IMG/VR virus record: IMGVR_UViG_3300046000_001663
Coordinates: 1-29,074 of that record
DNA from: a virus
Reading direction: 5' to 3' (one strand)
Length of the DNA stretch: 29,074 bases
Made by a program: the position numbers and the translations under genes. The first letter of the stretch is position 1. Each line of letters begins with the position of its first letter. The notes under the pieces were generated by a model. It saw only the letters and a list, made by a program, of their open reading frames with translations. It searched no databases and was not told the origin of the DNA. This document shows positions 9,132-16,414 of the stretch, one piece after another.

Positions 9132-9717
9132 TAAATTAAAGTTAATTGAATACGGCTTAGGCGAAGAAGAGGATAACATGGGGGTATACGCTGTGAGCCT
9201 TGTATCTGAGCCTGCTATAATGGTAGACTTTGTAGCACTGTCTAAAGCTAATGTAATGTTAGCACGCGTAGAGGATGGAGAGAAGCGCATGCTGTATGGC
9301 CCTGCATTAATTCCTAATCAGCCTATAGTGCGTTACGATGGCAATGGAGAGAAATACTTTATCACTTACTCTAAAGAGACCATTGAGCAAACAGCTCAGG
9401 AATTCCTTAAGCGTAACATGCACCATAATCACACCATTCAGCATGAGATGCCTGTAAACAACTTAACTGTTGTAGAATCATGGATTAAGTTCGGTGCAGA
9501 TAAGGGAGATAACTACGGCTTTGAGCTACCTGATGGCACGTGGATGATTGGTGTTAAGGTAGATGATGATAAGACTTGGGCAGCTGTAAAGAATGGCGAG
9601 GTTAAAGGCTTCTCTATTGAAGGATGGTTTACTCCAATGGCTGAAAGCAATGTATCTGAGAAAGACTTAGAGAAGCTATTAGCTGAATTGAGCGAAGCAC
9701 TTGAAATGAATTCTTAA
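9115..9717 (+). CDS. XkdF-like putative serine protease (prohead protease)
   Basis: A 200-residue protein matching the XkdF-like protease pattern: an N-terminal GVYAVSLVSEPAI, then YFITYSKETIEQTAQEFLKR, a His-rich stretch NHTIQHE (H106, H110), and GEVKGFSIEGWF with candidate nucleophile S167. Such enzymes cleave the scaffold and capsid precursors during head maturation. The placement directly before a candidate scaffold and the major capsid gene fits. ATG 9115 and ATG 9124 are both possible starts; 9124 gives a shorter overlap with the upstream small gene. Catalytic roles are assigned by family analogy and have not been tested. Confidence 0.75.
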   Translation: MKPMNDKLKLIEYGLGEEEDNMGVYAVSLVSEPAIMVDFVALSKANVMLARVEDGEKRMLYGPALIPNQPIVRYDGNGEKYFITYSKETIEQTAQEFLKRNMHHNHTIQHEMPVNNLTVVESWIKFGADKGDNYGFELPDGTWMIGVKVDDDKTWAAVKNGEVKGFSIEGWFTPMAESNVSEKDLEKLLAELSEALEMNS

Positions 9718-9742
9718 TTTTTTCCACTAACTAATATAACAC

Positions 9743-10315
9743 ATGAACATGATTCAAGAAATTTTAAACAAATTCAGCCCGATGCTTAGTAAGCATGGGA
9801 TCAAACTATCTGTTGAAGAGACTCCTGCTGTTGAAGAATCTACCAAGGTAGAGATGATGGCTCAAGAGACTCTTGAGGATGGTACTATTGTTTACACTCC
9901 AGCTCCTGAAATGGCAGAAGGTGTAGAAGTATTCGTAATGGATGCAGATGGCAATCCAACACCTGTAACTGATGGTGAGTATAAGTTAGCTAACGGCACT
10001 ACTATAGTAGTAGCAGAAGGCAAGATAGCTTCTCTTGCTGAAGCAATCACTGAAGAGCCTACTATAGAGATTGAAATCGAGCAGGAAGTAGCTGAGACTT
10101 ATAGCAAAGAGCAGGTAGAGGGATTGTTGAATAACATTATCTCTGAGTTCGAAGCTAAGTTAAGCGCTGCTGAAGCTAAGATAGTAGAGCTTTCACAAGC
10201 TCCTGCTGCAACAACTGTTAAGCAATCTCGCCAATCAGCACCAGCTCAGCCTGTAGATATGTCACGCATGACGTCTCAACAAAGAGCATTCGCAATTTTA
10301 AGTAAATTCAAATAA
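9743..10315 (+). CDS. Candidate capsid scaffold protein
   Basis: A 190-residue, strongly acidic protein between protease and major capsid. It has a beta-type Glu/Val/Thr-rich middle (EDGTIVYTPAPEMAEGVEVF) and a predicted coiled coil at about residues 118-155 (EQVEGLLNNIISEFEAKLSA), followed by an Ala/Pro/Gln-rich linker and a basic C-terminus (MTSQQRAFAILSKFK). This acidic-helical design, with a basic tail that could bind the capsid, is common in scaffolds, and the position is the usual one. The upstream leader contains TTTTCCACTAAC (9720-9731). No sequence family was recognised, so the role rests on composition and place. Confidence 0.6.
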   Translation: MNMIQEILNKFSPMLSKHGIKLSVEETPAVEESTKVEMMAQETLEDGTIVYTPAPEMAEGVEVFVMDADGNPTPVTDGEYKLANGTTIVVAEGKIASLAEAITEEPTIEIEIEQEVAETYSKEQVEGLLNNIISEFEAKLSAAEAKIVELSQAPAATTVKQSRQSAPAQPVDMSRMTSQQRAFAILSKFK

Positions 10316-10341
10316 AAACAACATAAAAACAAACACAAAAA

Positions 10342-11268
10342 ATGGCATCTAATTTATCCATTTCAAGCTCATATGCTGGCGAGTTAGCTCTGCCGTATAT
10401 CAGCGCAGCAGTTTTATCGGGAGATACTATTGCTAACAACTACGTAACCGTTAAGGAAAACGTAAAATTCAAGATGGTACTTAAGACTTTAGCGTCTACA
10501 GGTATCGTTAAAGCATGGGGTTGTGACTTCAACAACGCTGACACTACGCTTACTTTAGCGGAGCGCGTATTGCAAGTTACTGACCTAAAGGTAAACGTTG
10601 AAGTTTGTAAGGCTCAATTTGCATCGGATTGGGAAGCGGCTCAAACAGGTCGTGGATTCATCAACAATGTTATTCCTGCTAACTTCGCAGATTTTGTTAT
10701 CGCACACCTTTCAGGTAAGGTTGCTGAGAACATTGAATACACTTTGTGGCAAGGTAACTTCGAAGGTTCTTCATTCACTTCTTTCAACGGAATTTTGAAA
10801 GTATTGGATACTGCTAAAGGTGGTACTCCTGATGTAGACTTCGCTAACGCATTCACTGCTGCTAACGTAGTAGCTTCTTTGACAACTTTAGCTAACGCAT
10901 TGCCTGCTACTTTGTTGGGTGATACTACTGTTAAATTGTTCATCAACAGAAAGACTGCTCAGCTTTATCGTCAAGCGTTAAGCGCTTTGGGATATTTGCA
11001 ACAGTTCAACGCTGCTTCTAACTACCCATTGATGTTTGATGGATATGAGATTTACGTTTGCCCAGGTATTCCTGACAACGTAGCTTTATTCGCTAAGGTT
11101 GATAACCTATTCTTTGGTACTGACTTAGTATCTGACTTCAACGAAGTTAAGGTTGTAGATATGAGCGTAACTGATGGATCAGATAACGTGAGAATGGTTA
11201 TGAAGTTCCGCGCAGGTACTCAAGTAGCTATTCCAGCTGAGGCTATCTTAGGATTTATGAATCCCTAA
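10342..11268 (+). CDS. Major capsid protein
   Basis: A 308-residue protein located after protease and scaffold candidates, with an A-rich leader (CAAACACAAAAAATGG). It has the features expected of an HK97-fold capsid protein: an N-terminal arm region, a long spine helix candidate around NVEVCKAQFASDWEAAQTG, and a C-terminal KVVDMSVTDGSDNVRMVMKF followed by GTQVAIPAEAILGFMNP. Codon choice is shifted relative to its neighbours toward AAC, TTC, GGT and TTG, which suggests high expression. A strong hairpin follows the stop (11286-11319). The size is typical of capsid proteins in Bacteroidota siphophages. No direct structural check was possible. Confidence 0.8.
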   Translation: MASNLSISSSYAGELALPYISAAVLSGDTIANNYVTVKENVKFKMVLKTLASTGIVKAWGCDFNNADTTLTLAERVLQVTDLKVNVEVCKAQFASDWEAAQTGRGFINNVIPANFADFVIAHLSGKVAENIEYTLWQGNFEGSSFTSFNGILKVLDTAKGGTPDVDFANAFTAANVVASLTTLANALPATLLGDTTVKLFINRKTAQLYRQALSALGYLQQFNAASNYPLMFDGYEIYVCPGIPDNVALFAKVDNLFFGTDLVSDFNEVKVVDMSVTDGSDNVRMVMKFRAGTQVAIPAEAILGFMNP

Positions 11269-11285
11269 TTAATACTCCTTTGTTA

Positions 11286-11319
11286 AAAGAGTGGGTAAGC
11301 TAAGAGCTGCCCATTCTTT
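11286..11319 (+). terminator. Hairpin after the major capsid gene (partial terminator or mRNA stabiliser)
   Basis: Arms AAAGAGTGGG (11286-11295) and CCCATTCTTT (11310-11319) pair over ten positions with one G-U pair, and an inner AGCT/AGCT pairing shortens the loop. No T-run follows, so it may stabilise the capsid message or reduce read-through rather than end transcription fully. Its right arm is also part of the perfect palindrome at 11313-11328, so two hairpins compete. Confidence 0.6.
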
Positions 11320-11328
11320 GCAAAGAAT
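11313..11328. repeat. Perfect 16-bp palindrome ATTCTTTGCAAAGAAT
   Basis: The sequence equals its own reverse complement over 16 bases. It shares ATTCTTT with the right arm of the hairpin at 11286-11319, so only one of the two structures can form in RNA at a time. It could also be a dimeric protein binding site. Confidence 0.85.
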
Positions 11329-11355
11329 ATTTAACTAATTAAATAATAAAAAAAC

Positions 11356-11904
11356 ATGAGCTGTCTAACTACCGCTGGATTCCAAATTAATTGTAAAGAA
11401 GCAATTGGTGGAATTAAAGCTATCTATCTTGGCGCATACGCAACCTTTGCAAATGACGCTACTATTGATGGCACATCTAACTTAGTTACTGCATTGCCTA
11501 CAGGTTCAGTGTATGAATTCGAATTGCCTAAGCACACCGGATCATTTACTGAAGAGGCTGCTATTTCTATTGAGAATGGCACAGTATTCTACACTCAAAC
11601 TATCGTGTGTTCATTCCATGGAATGAGCGCTGCACGTGCACTACAACTTCAAAATATTGCTAAAGGTCGCAACGTACTTTTTGTACAAGACAATAACAAT
11701 AACATTTGGATGTGTGGATATAAAGATGGTGTTGAGGTTACTGCATTCACTACTACTACCGGTACTGCGAAAGGTGACATGGTAGGATATACCGTTACCT
11801 TCACAGGTGAGGAGAAAGATAAGGCATACTTACTTGACCAAGATGCTGGAGATACTCCATTTGAAGATTTCGCAACTGTTACTGTAGTACCAGGTTCACT
11901 ATAA
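11356..11904 (+). CDS. Probable major tail tube protein
   Basis: A 182-residue beta-rich protein: GGIKAIYLGAYATF near the N-terminus, YEFELPKHTGSFTEEAAISI in the middle, then SFHGMSAARALQLQNIAKGR, VLFVQDNNNNIWMCGYKDGV and GDMVGYTVTFTGEEKDKAY. This pattern resembles the tail tube proteins of Bacteroidota phages, where a substituted beta sandwich ends with a G-Y-x-V-T-F-T-G-E strand. It follows the capsid hairpin behind an A-rich leader (AATAATAAAAAAACATG). It would form the stacked rings of the tail tube. The call depends on pattern and context. Confidence 0.65.
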   Translation: MSCLTTAGFQINCKEAIGGIKAIYLGAYATFANDATIDGTSNLVTALPTGSVYEFELPKHTGSFTEEAAISIENGTVFYTQTIVCSFHGMSAARALQLQNIAKGRNVLFVQDNNNNIWMCGYKDGVEVTAFTTTTGTAKGDMVGYTVTFTGEEKDKAYLLDQDAGDTPFEDFATVTVVPGSL

Positions 11905-11905
11905 G

Positions 11906-11913
11906 TAAATTTG
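11906..11913 (+). promoter_or_regulatory. Possible -7 promoter box TAAATTTG
   Basis: The sequence fits the TAnnTTTG form used by Bacteroidota and lies 15 bases before the start at 11929, but I find no TTTG at the expected -33 distance. It is a weak candidate for an extra promoter feeding the portal segment. Confidence 0.25.
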
Positions 11914-11928
11914 AGCTATCTTTAGCCA

Positions 11929-12339
11929 ATGATTTACTTACTTAAAAATACAGCAGCACAGCTCCTCTACCTTACACTAAAGGAAGGGGAGCTTTTGCTT
12001 GCTAATCCATACACTCATTACCTGCTTGAACTAACTAACGAGCAGACACTTCAAAAGCTTTACGCTATTCCAACTCAAATAGCGCAGAATGATAGGTATA
12101 CTACCATTCAGATTGGCACAAATGCCAACACACCAACAGCTGCAAGCCTACTAATTAACTATCCAGCGAGATTCAGCTACGTAGTTTATGGTCAAAATAG
12201 CAGCACTAACTTAGATCCTACCAACGCGGCAGTAGAGGGAGTAATTGAGAAGGGTTATTTAATAGTAGAAGATATTACTACTCCCCGATTTACTGAGCCG
12301 AATTTAACAATTGATAACGATATAGCCTACAATGGATAA
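11929..12339 (+). CDS. Hypothetical virion-region protein
   Basis: A 136-residue soluble protein that begins MIYLLKNTAAQLLYLTLKEG and continues with TNEQTLQKLYAIPTQIAQND, TIQIGTNANTPTAASLLINY and RFSYVVYGQNSSTNLDPTNA. The pattern is beta-rich, and it overlaps the portal start by eight bases. I do not recognise the family. It sits between the probable tail tube gene and the portal, so a connector, head decoration or neck role is possible; the sequence alone does not decide. Confidence 0.65.
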   Translation: MIYLLKNTAAQLLYLTLKEGELLLANPYTHYLLELTNEQTLQKLYAIPTQIAQNDRYTTIQIGTNANTPTAASLLINYPARFSYVVYGQNSSTNLDPTNAAVEGVIEKGYLIVEDITTPRFTEPNLTIDNDIAYNG

Positions 12340-14098
12340 TATAGCACACTCAGCACCAATGTTAGTTAATCTTGGCGCAGCAATGCCTCAGGAAGCTACT
12401 GAAAAAGAGACACCTAAAGGATGGGTAACGCTTGGCGAGGCTAACTTGTTTAGCAATTATCTTATTGATTTGTACTATGCCTCTCCTGTGCACTCTGCTC
12501 TTACTATGAGCATAGCTTTCATGATTGCAGGCAAAGAGATTAGAAGCAATAATCCTACTGCTCAACGTGAGATAGATAGATTAAAACTTAATACCATTCG
12601 TAGACCTATAGCATTGGATGCAAAGATGCAGGGCGGCTACTACTTAGAGGTGATTTGGTCAGTAGATAGAAACACTATTGCTAAGATTAATCATCTGCCT
12701 TATGAGAACTGCCGCTTAGCTGTGGCTAATGATGAGGATATTATACCGGGTATTTATTACTCTAAAGATTGGAGTGATACTCGCAAAAAGAAAAACATTC
12801 CTGTATTTATTCCAATGTATAACACAACAACGAAAGCAGATGAGCCTTCGCAAGTGCTATTTATTGGAGTTATGACACCAGGCTCTGCATACTATCCTAA
12901 GCCTGATTACTACAGTGCTATTAACTACATTGAAATCACAAGAGATATCAGCGAATTTTATAGAGCATTCTTAAGCAATGGAATGGCACCGAGCTACTTC
13001 CTTCACATGAATAATGGTATTCCTGATCCCGAAGAGCAAATGGCTATCAGAAGGAACTGGGAGACTATGGTAGGCGCAAAGAAAGCAGGTAAAGTAGTAT
13101 TCACATTCAACGAGTCAGCTGATAGAGCACCGCGTTTAGACTTAGTGCCTATGAGTGATGCTGATAAGCAGTGGCAAGAGTTAAGCGTGCAGTCAAGAGA
13201 GAACATCTTAGCAGCTCACCGCGTAACTTCACCCTTATTATTTGGTATTCGTGATTCAGGTGGATTAGGTAGCAATGCAGATGAAATGAAGAGCGCTTAC
13301 CGCATCTTCAATAAGAACATCATTGAGCCTTACCAACAAATTATAACAGATAGCCTTGAAGAGATATTTAAAGGTATGGGGATTGTGGCTGATTTATACA
13401 TCGAGTCTAATGATATTTTCGGTGAAGAAATCACTACAACAACTGTTGCACAAAATGCAACAACTCAGCTAAGCGCTGAAAAAAAAAAGATTAATTTAGA
13501 GCCACAAGAAAAGCCAATCTTCACAGATGAAGATGAAGCGTGGTGGTGTGAATTCTTAGAAGATAAGGGCGAGATAATAGACGAGGAAGAGTGGGAATTA
13601 ATCGAAGCTGAGCCTGTTAATCTTGCGTCAGTTAGAAGCTACTCTGATCCTGATAAGCCTTCTGAAATGGATAGTGGCTTGTATAAAGTGAGATACGCAT
13701 ACTCTAAAAATACAAGCGCTAAGAGTAGAAGATTTTGCAGGCAAATGGCTAACGCTGCACGCGCTGGATTTGTTTACAGATATGAAGATTTACAAGCTAT
13801 GGAGCCCGATACTAAGGAGCTAAATCCAGGCTTAGCACAAAGAGGCAGTACTACCTATTCGGTCTGGTTGTGGAAAGGCGGAGTCAACTGCAAACATGCT
13901 TTCGAGCGCAGAGTTTATTTTCGTAAAAGAGAGAAGGGAAGATTCGTTGCTGATAATGGCTTAGAGTCATCTGATCCTATCTCAGTAGCTAAAGCAATCA
14001 GAGCAGGCATGCCTTTAAAAGATATAGCTAAAGACTTTGCTACAGCTAATACTCGCCCATTTGATATGCCTGACCAAGGCAGAGTTAATCCAATCTAA
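12332..14098 (+). CDS. Portal protein with C-terminal extension
   Basis: A 588-residue protein. Residues of about 30-360 look like a portal: GYYLEVIW, NHLPYENCRL, a long helical region with REISEFYRAF-like sequence, and QSRENILAAHRVTSPLLFGI followed by LGSNADEMKSAYRIFNKNII, which matches the portal stem and wing region. It forms the dodecameric DNA entry ring. After an acidic linker (about 370-430) comes a second module ending in TYSVWLWKGGVNCKHAFERR with C520 and H522, similar in style to the C-terminal end of MuF-type minor head proteins. The total is longer than a minimal portal, which supports a fusion. The portal call is solid in context; the identity of the extension is tentative. Confidence 0.8.
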   Translation: MDNIAHSAPMLVNLGAAMPQEATEKETPKGWVTLGEANLFSNYLIDLYYASPVHSALTMSIAFMIAGKEIRSNNPTAQREIDRLKLNTIRRPIALDAKMQGGYYLEVIWSVDRNTIAKINHLPYENCRLAVANDEDIIPGIYYSKDWSDTRKKKNIPVFIPMYNTTTKADEPSQVLFIGVMTPGSAYYPKPDYYSAINYIEITRDISEFYRAFLSNGMAPSYFLHMNNGIPDPEEQMAIRRNWETMVGAKKAGKVVFTFNESADRAPRLDLVPMSDADKQWQELSVQSRENILAAHRVTSPLLFGIRDSGGLGSNADEMKSAYRIFNKNIIEPYQQIITDSLEEIFKGMGIVADLYIESNDIFGEEITTTTVAQNATTQLSAEKKKINLEPQEKPIFTDEDEAWWCEFLEDKGEIIDEEEWELIEAEPVNLASVRSYSDPDKPSEMDSGLYKVRYAYSKNTSAKSRRFCRQMANAARAGFVYRYEDLQAMEPDTKELNPGLAQRGSTTYSVWLWKGGVNCKHAFERRVYFRKREKGRFVADNGLESSDPISVAKAIRAGMPLKDIAKDFATANTRPFDMPDQGRVNPI

Positions 14099-14113
14099 TT
14101 AAACATTAATAAC

Positions 14114-14686
14114 ATGGCAATAGCACCCGAAATATTATTCATTAACGAGGAATTTCTTAAAAAGTACACTCAGCTTAATGAGGCTGTAGATACTAATCTT
14201 ATTCGCCCTGCAATGTACTTGGCTCAAGATAAGTACATGACTCTTTATCTTGGAACTGATTTAACTAACAAGATTAAATCTGAGATAGAAAACAACACGT
14301 TAGCTGGAGTGTATGCAACTCTATTAAATGAATACATCGTAAAGCCAACAGCTTGGTGGACCATGGTAGAGCTATATCCATTCCTAATGTACAAGCATGA
14401 TAATGGTAACTTAGTTACTCGTCAATCTGAGAATACTACAGCCATCACTAAGGGCGAAATGGATAGCTTAGTGGAGAAAGCGCGTGAGAATGCACAGTGG
14501 TACACTCAGCGCTTAGTAGATTATTTGTGCGACAATAGCACTTTGTATCCTGAATACACATCTAATAACTTCCCTGACATTCACCCATTACGCAAAGTGA
14601 ATAGGCAGAGCACTATAGCTTTCAGCGAAAGTAGAACTGATGCAAGTTCATGGAGTAGATTCAACGTGAGAGATTTTACTAATTAA
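14114..14686 (+). CDS. Head-tail connector protein (putative)
   Basis: A 190-residue, mainly helical protein: INEEFLKKYTQLNEAVDTNL, IRPAMYLAQDKYMTLYLGTD, an aromatic stretch PTAWWTMVELYPFLMYKHDN, and a C-terminal segment with SRTDASSWSRFNVRDF. The helical N-terminus with a repeated xxYxxxYLG element resembles head-tail adaptor proteins that bind under the portal, and it lies directly after the portal gene. It would be a neck component. The family is inferred from helix pattern and position; I cannot confirm it by profile. Confidence 0.55.
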   Translation: MAIAPEILFINEEFLKKYTQLNEAVDTNLIRPAMYLAQDKYMTLYLGTDLTNKIKSEIENNTLAGVYATLLNEYIVKPTAWWTMVELYPFLMYKHDNGNLVTRQSENTTAITKGEMDSLVEKARENAQWYTQRLVDYLCDNSTLYPEYTSNNFPDIHPLRKVNRQSTIAFSESRTDASSWSRFNVRDFTN

Positions 14687-14692
14687 TAAAGG

Positions 14693-14806
14693 ATGACAAA
14701 GGAAGAAAAAACACGCAAGGATTATGAGCGAAAGCTCAAGGTCTATTTAACTAAACGAGATAAAGAACTACGCAAGAATGAAAGCACCAACAATAGAAGA
14801 GCTTAA
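14693..14806 (+). CDS. Hypothetical 37-residue basic protein
   Basis: A short frame beginning MTKEEKTRKDYERKLKVYLT and ending KNESTNNRRA. It is very rich in Lys, Arg and Glu and likely forms a single charged helix. The start lies six bases after the connector stop, and its 3' end overlaps the start of the cell-wall enzyme gene at 14778. The tight packing supports it, but the role is unknown. Confidence 0.5.
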   Translation: MTKEEKTRKDYERKLKVYLTKRDKELRKNESTNNRRA

Positions 14807-15323
14807 AGCTCAATTCACAGAGCTTGGCTACAAGTGGCCTGCATTTCACATAGTAGGAATTCGCTCTAAAGCTAATCTGCCTAACCAATTTGATGACCTT
14901 ATCGGAATGGTGCAAGGTGATAAGCTCAATTGGTACACTGGCACAACTAATCCAGGTACTTTTTGGCTCAATAGCCCTATGAATTCTTTAGGCACAGCTG
15001 TACTTAAGTGTGGTCAATACGTAGACACTTACACAATAGGGCTGCATCAGGGCAAATACACAGCTTTAAAGCAGTCTAAGAAAGTTACAGTGTATAGAGA
15101 TGCTGATAAAGATTTGATAGCTGAGGAGCAAGGCAAAGAAGATACAGGCCTATTTGGAATTAACATCCATCGTGCTAATGAATTAACAGAATCTCGCAAT
15201 ATTGATAAGTGGAGCGCTGGATGCCAAGTGCTTAACAATCCTAAGCAATTCAAAGAGCTTATTCAAGCTTGCATTAAATCGAATAAAAAAGCGTTTACTT
15301 ACACTTTATTACATGAGCAGTAA
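14778..15323 (+). CDS. Putative endolysin-type cell-wall enzyme with H...SxGC motif
   Basis: A 181-residue protein without signal peptide. The N-terminus has TELGYKWPAFHIVGIRSK; the C-terminal half has GLFGINIHRANELTE and IDKWSAGCQVL. The pattern His131 followed by Ser146-Ala-Gly-Cys149 resembles the H...SxGC signature of L,D-transpeptidase (YkuD-like) catalytic sites, where Cys is the nucleophile. Proteins with such a NIHRA...SAGCQV motif occur in lysis clusters of Bacteroidota phages. Its place ahead of two holin-like proteins and two spanin-like proteins supports a lysis role acting on peptidoglycan. Whether it cuts or exchanges cross-links cannot be told from sequence. Confidence 0.6.
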   Translation: MKAPTIEELKAQFTELGYKWPAFHIVGIRSKANLPNQFDDLIGMVQGDKLNWYTGTTNPGTFWLNSPMNSLGTAVLKCGQYVDTYTIGLHQGKYTALKQSKKVTVYRDADKDLIAEEQGKEDTGLFGINIHRANELTESRNIDKWSAGCQVLNNPKQFKELIQACIKSNKKAFTYTLLHEQ

Positions 15324-15489
15324 CCAACAACAAGTAGCAGAAGGAGTAACCGGTACAATTAGCAGCATCTTGTTATCAGTGCCAGCATGGATGGTAGATG
15401 TAGAATTCGCACTAAAGATATTTTGTCTATTGCTATCAGCAGCCGCTTCTATCTTCACCATCTATAAGATGAATAAGAAGAGAAGATGA
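15313..15489 (+). CDS. Small membrane protein, holin candidate 1
   Basis: A 58-residue protein starting MSSNQQQVAEGVTGTISSIL, with a moderately hydrophobic segment (about 12-28) and a strong one (about 32-51, FALKIFCLLLSAAASIFTIY), and a basic C-terminus (KMNKKRR). The frame is open upstream to 15202, but ATG 15313 gives the usual short overlap with the end of the enzyme gene (15323). Two membrane segments, a charged tail and its place right after the cell-wall enzyme fit a small holin. It overlaps the next gene by ATGA (15486-15489). Confidence 0.6.
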   Translation: MSSNQQQVAEGVTGTISSILLSVPAWMVDVEFALKIFCLLLSAAASIFTIYKMNKKRR

Positions 15490-15725
15490 AATGGCTTAAG
15501 AGCGTATTCAGCAGCGAGACCGATGCAAGCTCTAAGAGAGTAGCATCTATACTTGCGTTAGTAGTATGCATTAACTTGAGCTACATCGGAACATTCACAG
15601 AATACAAGACTCCTGAATACATGTTTGACGGCTTGCTTATTTTAGCCGGTGGAGGATTAGGATTGACAGTGATAGAATCTATCTTTGCAAATAAAAAGAA
15701 AGGCAATGACGAAGGAACAAATTAA
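15486..15725 (+). CDS. Small membrane protein, holin candidate 2
   Basis: A 79-residue protein with two membrane segments: about residues 18-37 (RVASILALVVCINLSYIGTF) and 48-66 (FDGLLILAGGGLGLTVIESI), and charged ends. The SSKRVASI...GGGLGL arrangement resembles holin-like proteins of Bacteroidota phages. It lies inside the lysis cassette, overlapping holin candidate 1 at the start and the spanin-like gene at the end. One of the two could be the holin and the other a regulator, but the sequence does not say which. Confidence 0.6.
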   Translation: MKWLKSVFSSETDASSKRVASILALVVCINLSYIGTFTEYKTPEYMFDGLLILAGGGLGLTVIESIFANKKKGNDEGTN

Positions 15726-16053
15726 AGGAGCTATTGTTATCACTGTAGCCATAACTATCTGCATAATTATTCAGACTTTATACATCCGAATTAAGCAGGA
15801 TGAAAAAACTATTGAAGGTTATGAGAGAAGAGCTGAGAAAGCTACTAAAGTTATTGATTCTTTAGAAGCTACTAACGTGCAGCGTATGCTTCAGATAGAG
15901 GAATTAAATCAGCAGTTAGAACGTAACACAGCAATTTATGAAGCAAATATTAGTGCTATTGATTCTCTTGATAGGAATGGCCTTAAGCGTGCCATGCACA
16001 ATCTACTCTCAAGCCTCACTGAAGAGAGATACCCTGGTGAGTCTAACGACTGA
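15706..16053 (+). CDS. Inner-membrane spanin-like protein (putative)
   Basis: A 115-residue protein: MTKEQIKGAIVITVAITICI gives one N-terminal membrane segment (about 9-26), followed by a long coiled-coil region (IEELNQQLERNTAIYEANIS) and a polar C-terminus. This is the design of an i-spanin (Rz-like), anchored in the inner membrane with a periplasmic coiled coil. The start at 15706 overlaps the holin-like gene; an upstream in-frame ATG at 15685 is less likely. Its last 116 bases overlap the next gene in another frame, as in Rz/Rz1 pairs. The call rests on topology and context, not on sequence identity. Confidence 0.5.
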   Translation: MTKEQIKGAIVITVAITICIIIQTLYIRIKQDEKTIEGYERRAEKATKVIDSLEATNVQRMLQIEELNQQLERNTAIYEANISAIDSLDRNGLKRAMHNLLSSLTEERYPGESND

Positions 16054-16336
16054 GCAAGTAAGAAGCCTGCTTAAGCTTAAGGCTGAGCGTGATTATTTAA
16101 AGACTCAGTTTATTACACTATCTAAATCAGATAGTATATCATCCATAGTGATTACTGATCAAGCTAAGACTATAGATGCCTACACTATTCTAAACGAAAA
16201 GACTTCACAAGATTTAGTTAAAGCGCAAGAGCAGCTATACAAAGAAGCTGCACGTAAAGAATCATGGCGCAATGCAACGCTAATAGGTATTCCCATCTCA
16301 TTCGTGGGGGGTATTATCTTCAATCTACTTTTTTAA
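15938..16336 (+). CDS. Overlapping spanin-like or lysis membrane protein (putative)
   Basis: A 132-residue protein with an N-terminal hydrophobic stretch (ILVLLILLIGMALSVPC, Cys20), a helical middle (VRSLLKLKAERDYLKTQF, VKAQEQLYKEAARKESW) and a C-terminal membrane segment (about 113-132, TLIGIPISFVGGIIFNLLF). A signal at one end and a membrane anchor at the other match the architecture of a unimolecular spanin, yet its partial overlap with a Rz-like gene matches a two-part pair. The residue before Cys20 is Pro, which is not a normal lipobox, so outer-membrane lipidation is doubtful; cleavage after YSQA is an alternative. It ends the late operon, just before the control region at 16337. Confidence 0.5.
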   Translation: MKQILVLLILLIGMALSVPCTIYSQASLKRDTLVSLTTEQVRSLLKLKAERDYLKTQFITLSKSDSISSIVITDQAKTIDAYTILNEKTSQDLVKAQEQLYKEAARKESWRNATLIGIPISFVGGIIFNLLF

Positions 16337-16356
16337 ATTAACAAATCTTTGTTAAT
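16337..16356. promoter_or_regulatory. 20-bp inverted repeat (possible operator or weak terminator)
   Basis: ATTAACAAA (16337-16345) and TTTGTTAAT (16348-16356) are perfect reverse complements around TC. It lies directly after the last lysis gene and 28 bases upstream of the early promoter's TTTG box. The stem is AT-rich with no T-run, so a dimeric repressor or activator site is more likely than a terminator. A TAACTTTG box (16356-16363) at its edge has no matching -33 element. Confidence 0.6.
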
Positions 16357-16383
16357 AACTTTGCTATAATTAGTAAGGTTTCT

Positions 16384-16414
16384 TTTGCTTTTCTAAAATA
16401 TCGTAGTACATTTG
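16384..16414 (+). promoter_or_regulatory. Bacteroidota-type promoter for the early operon
   Basis: TTTG (16384-16387), 19 bases, then TACATTTG (16407-16414) match the TTTG / TAnnTTTG promoter form of Bacteroidota. Transcription would start near 16420, about 17 bases before the first gene at 16437. It is the only full match I found near a clear operon start and probably drives 16437-20919. Confidence 0.7.

Noticed and set aside
10598-10798. 66-residue frame inside the major capsid gene
   Set aside because: A shadow in another frame of a strongly biased, highly expressed gene.
15202-15312. Longer start for holin candidate 1
   Set aside because: It would overlap most of the catalytic end of the cell-wall enzyme in another frame; 15313 fits the normal overlap length.
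15938-16000. Standard lipoprotein signal in the second spanin-like protein
   Set aside because: The residue before Cys20 is Pro, which does not fit a lipobox; I left lipidation as doubtful.
16356-16363. TAACTTTG as a second promoter
   Set aside because: There is no TTTG at 17-23 bases upstream; it overlaps the inverted repeat and is probably fortuitous.
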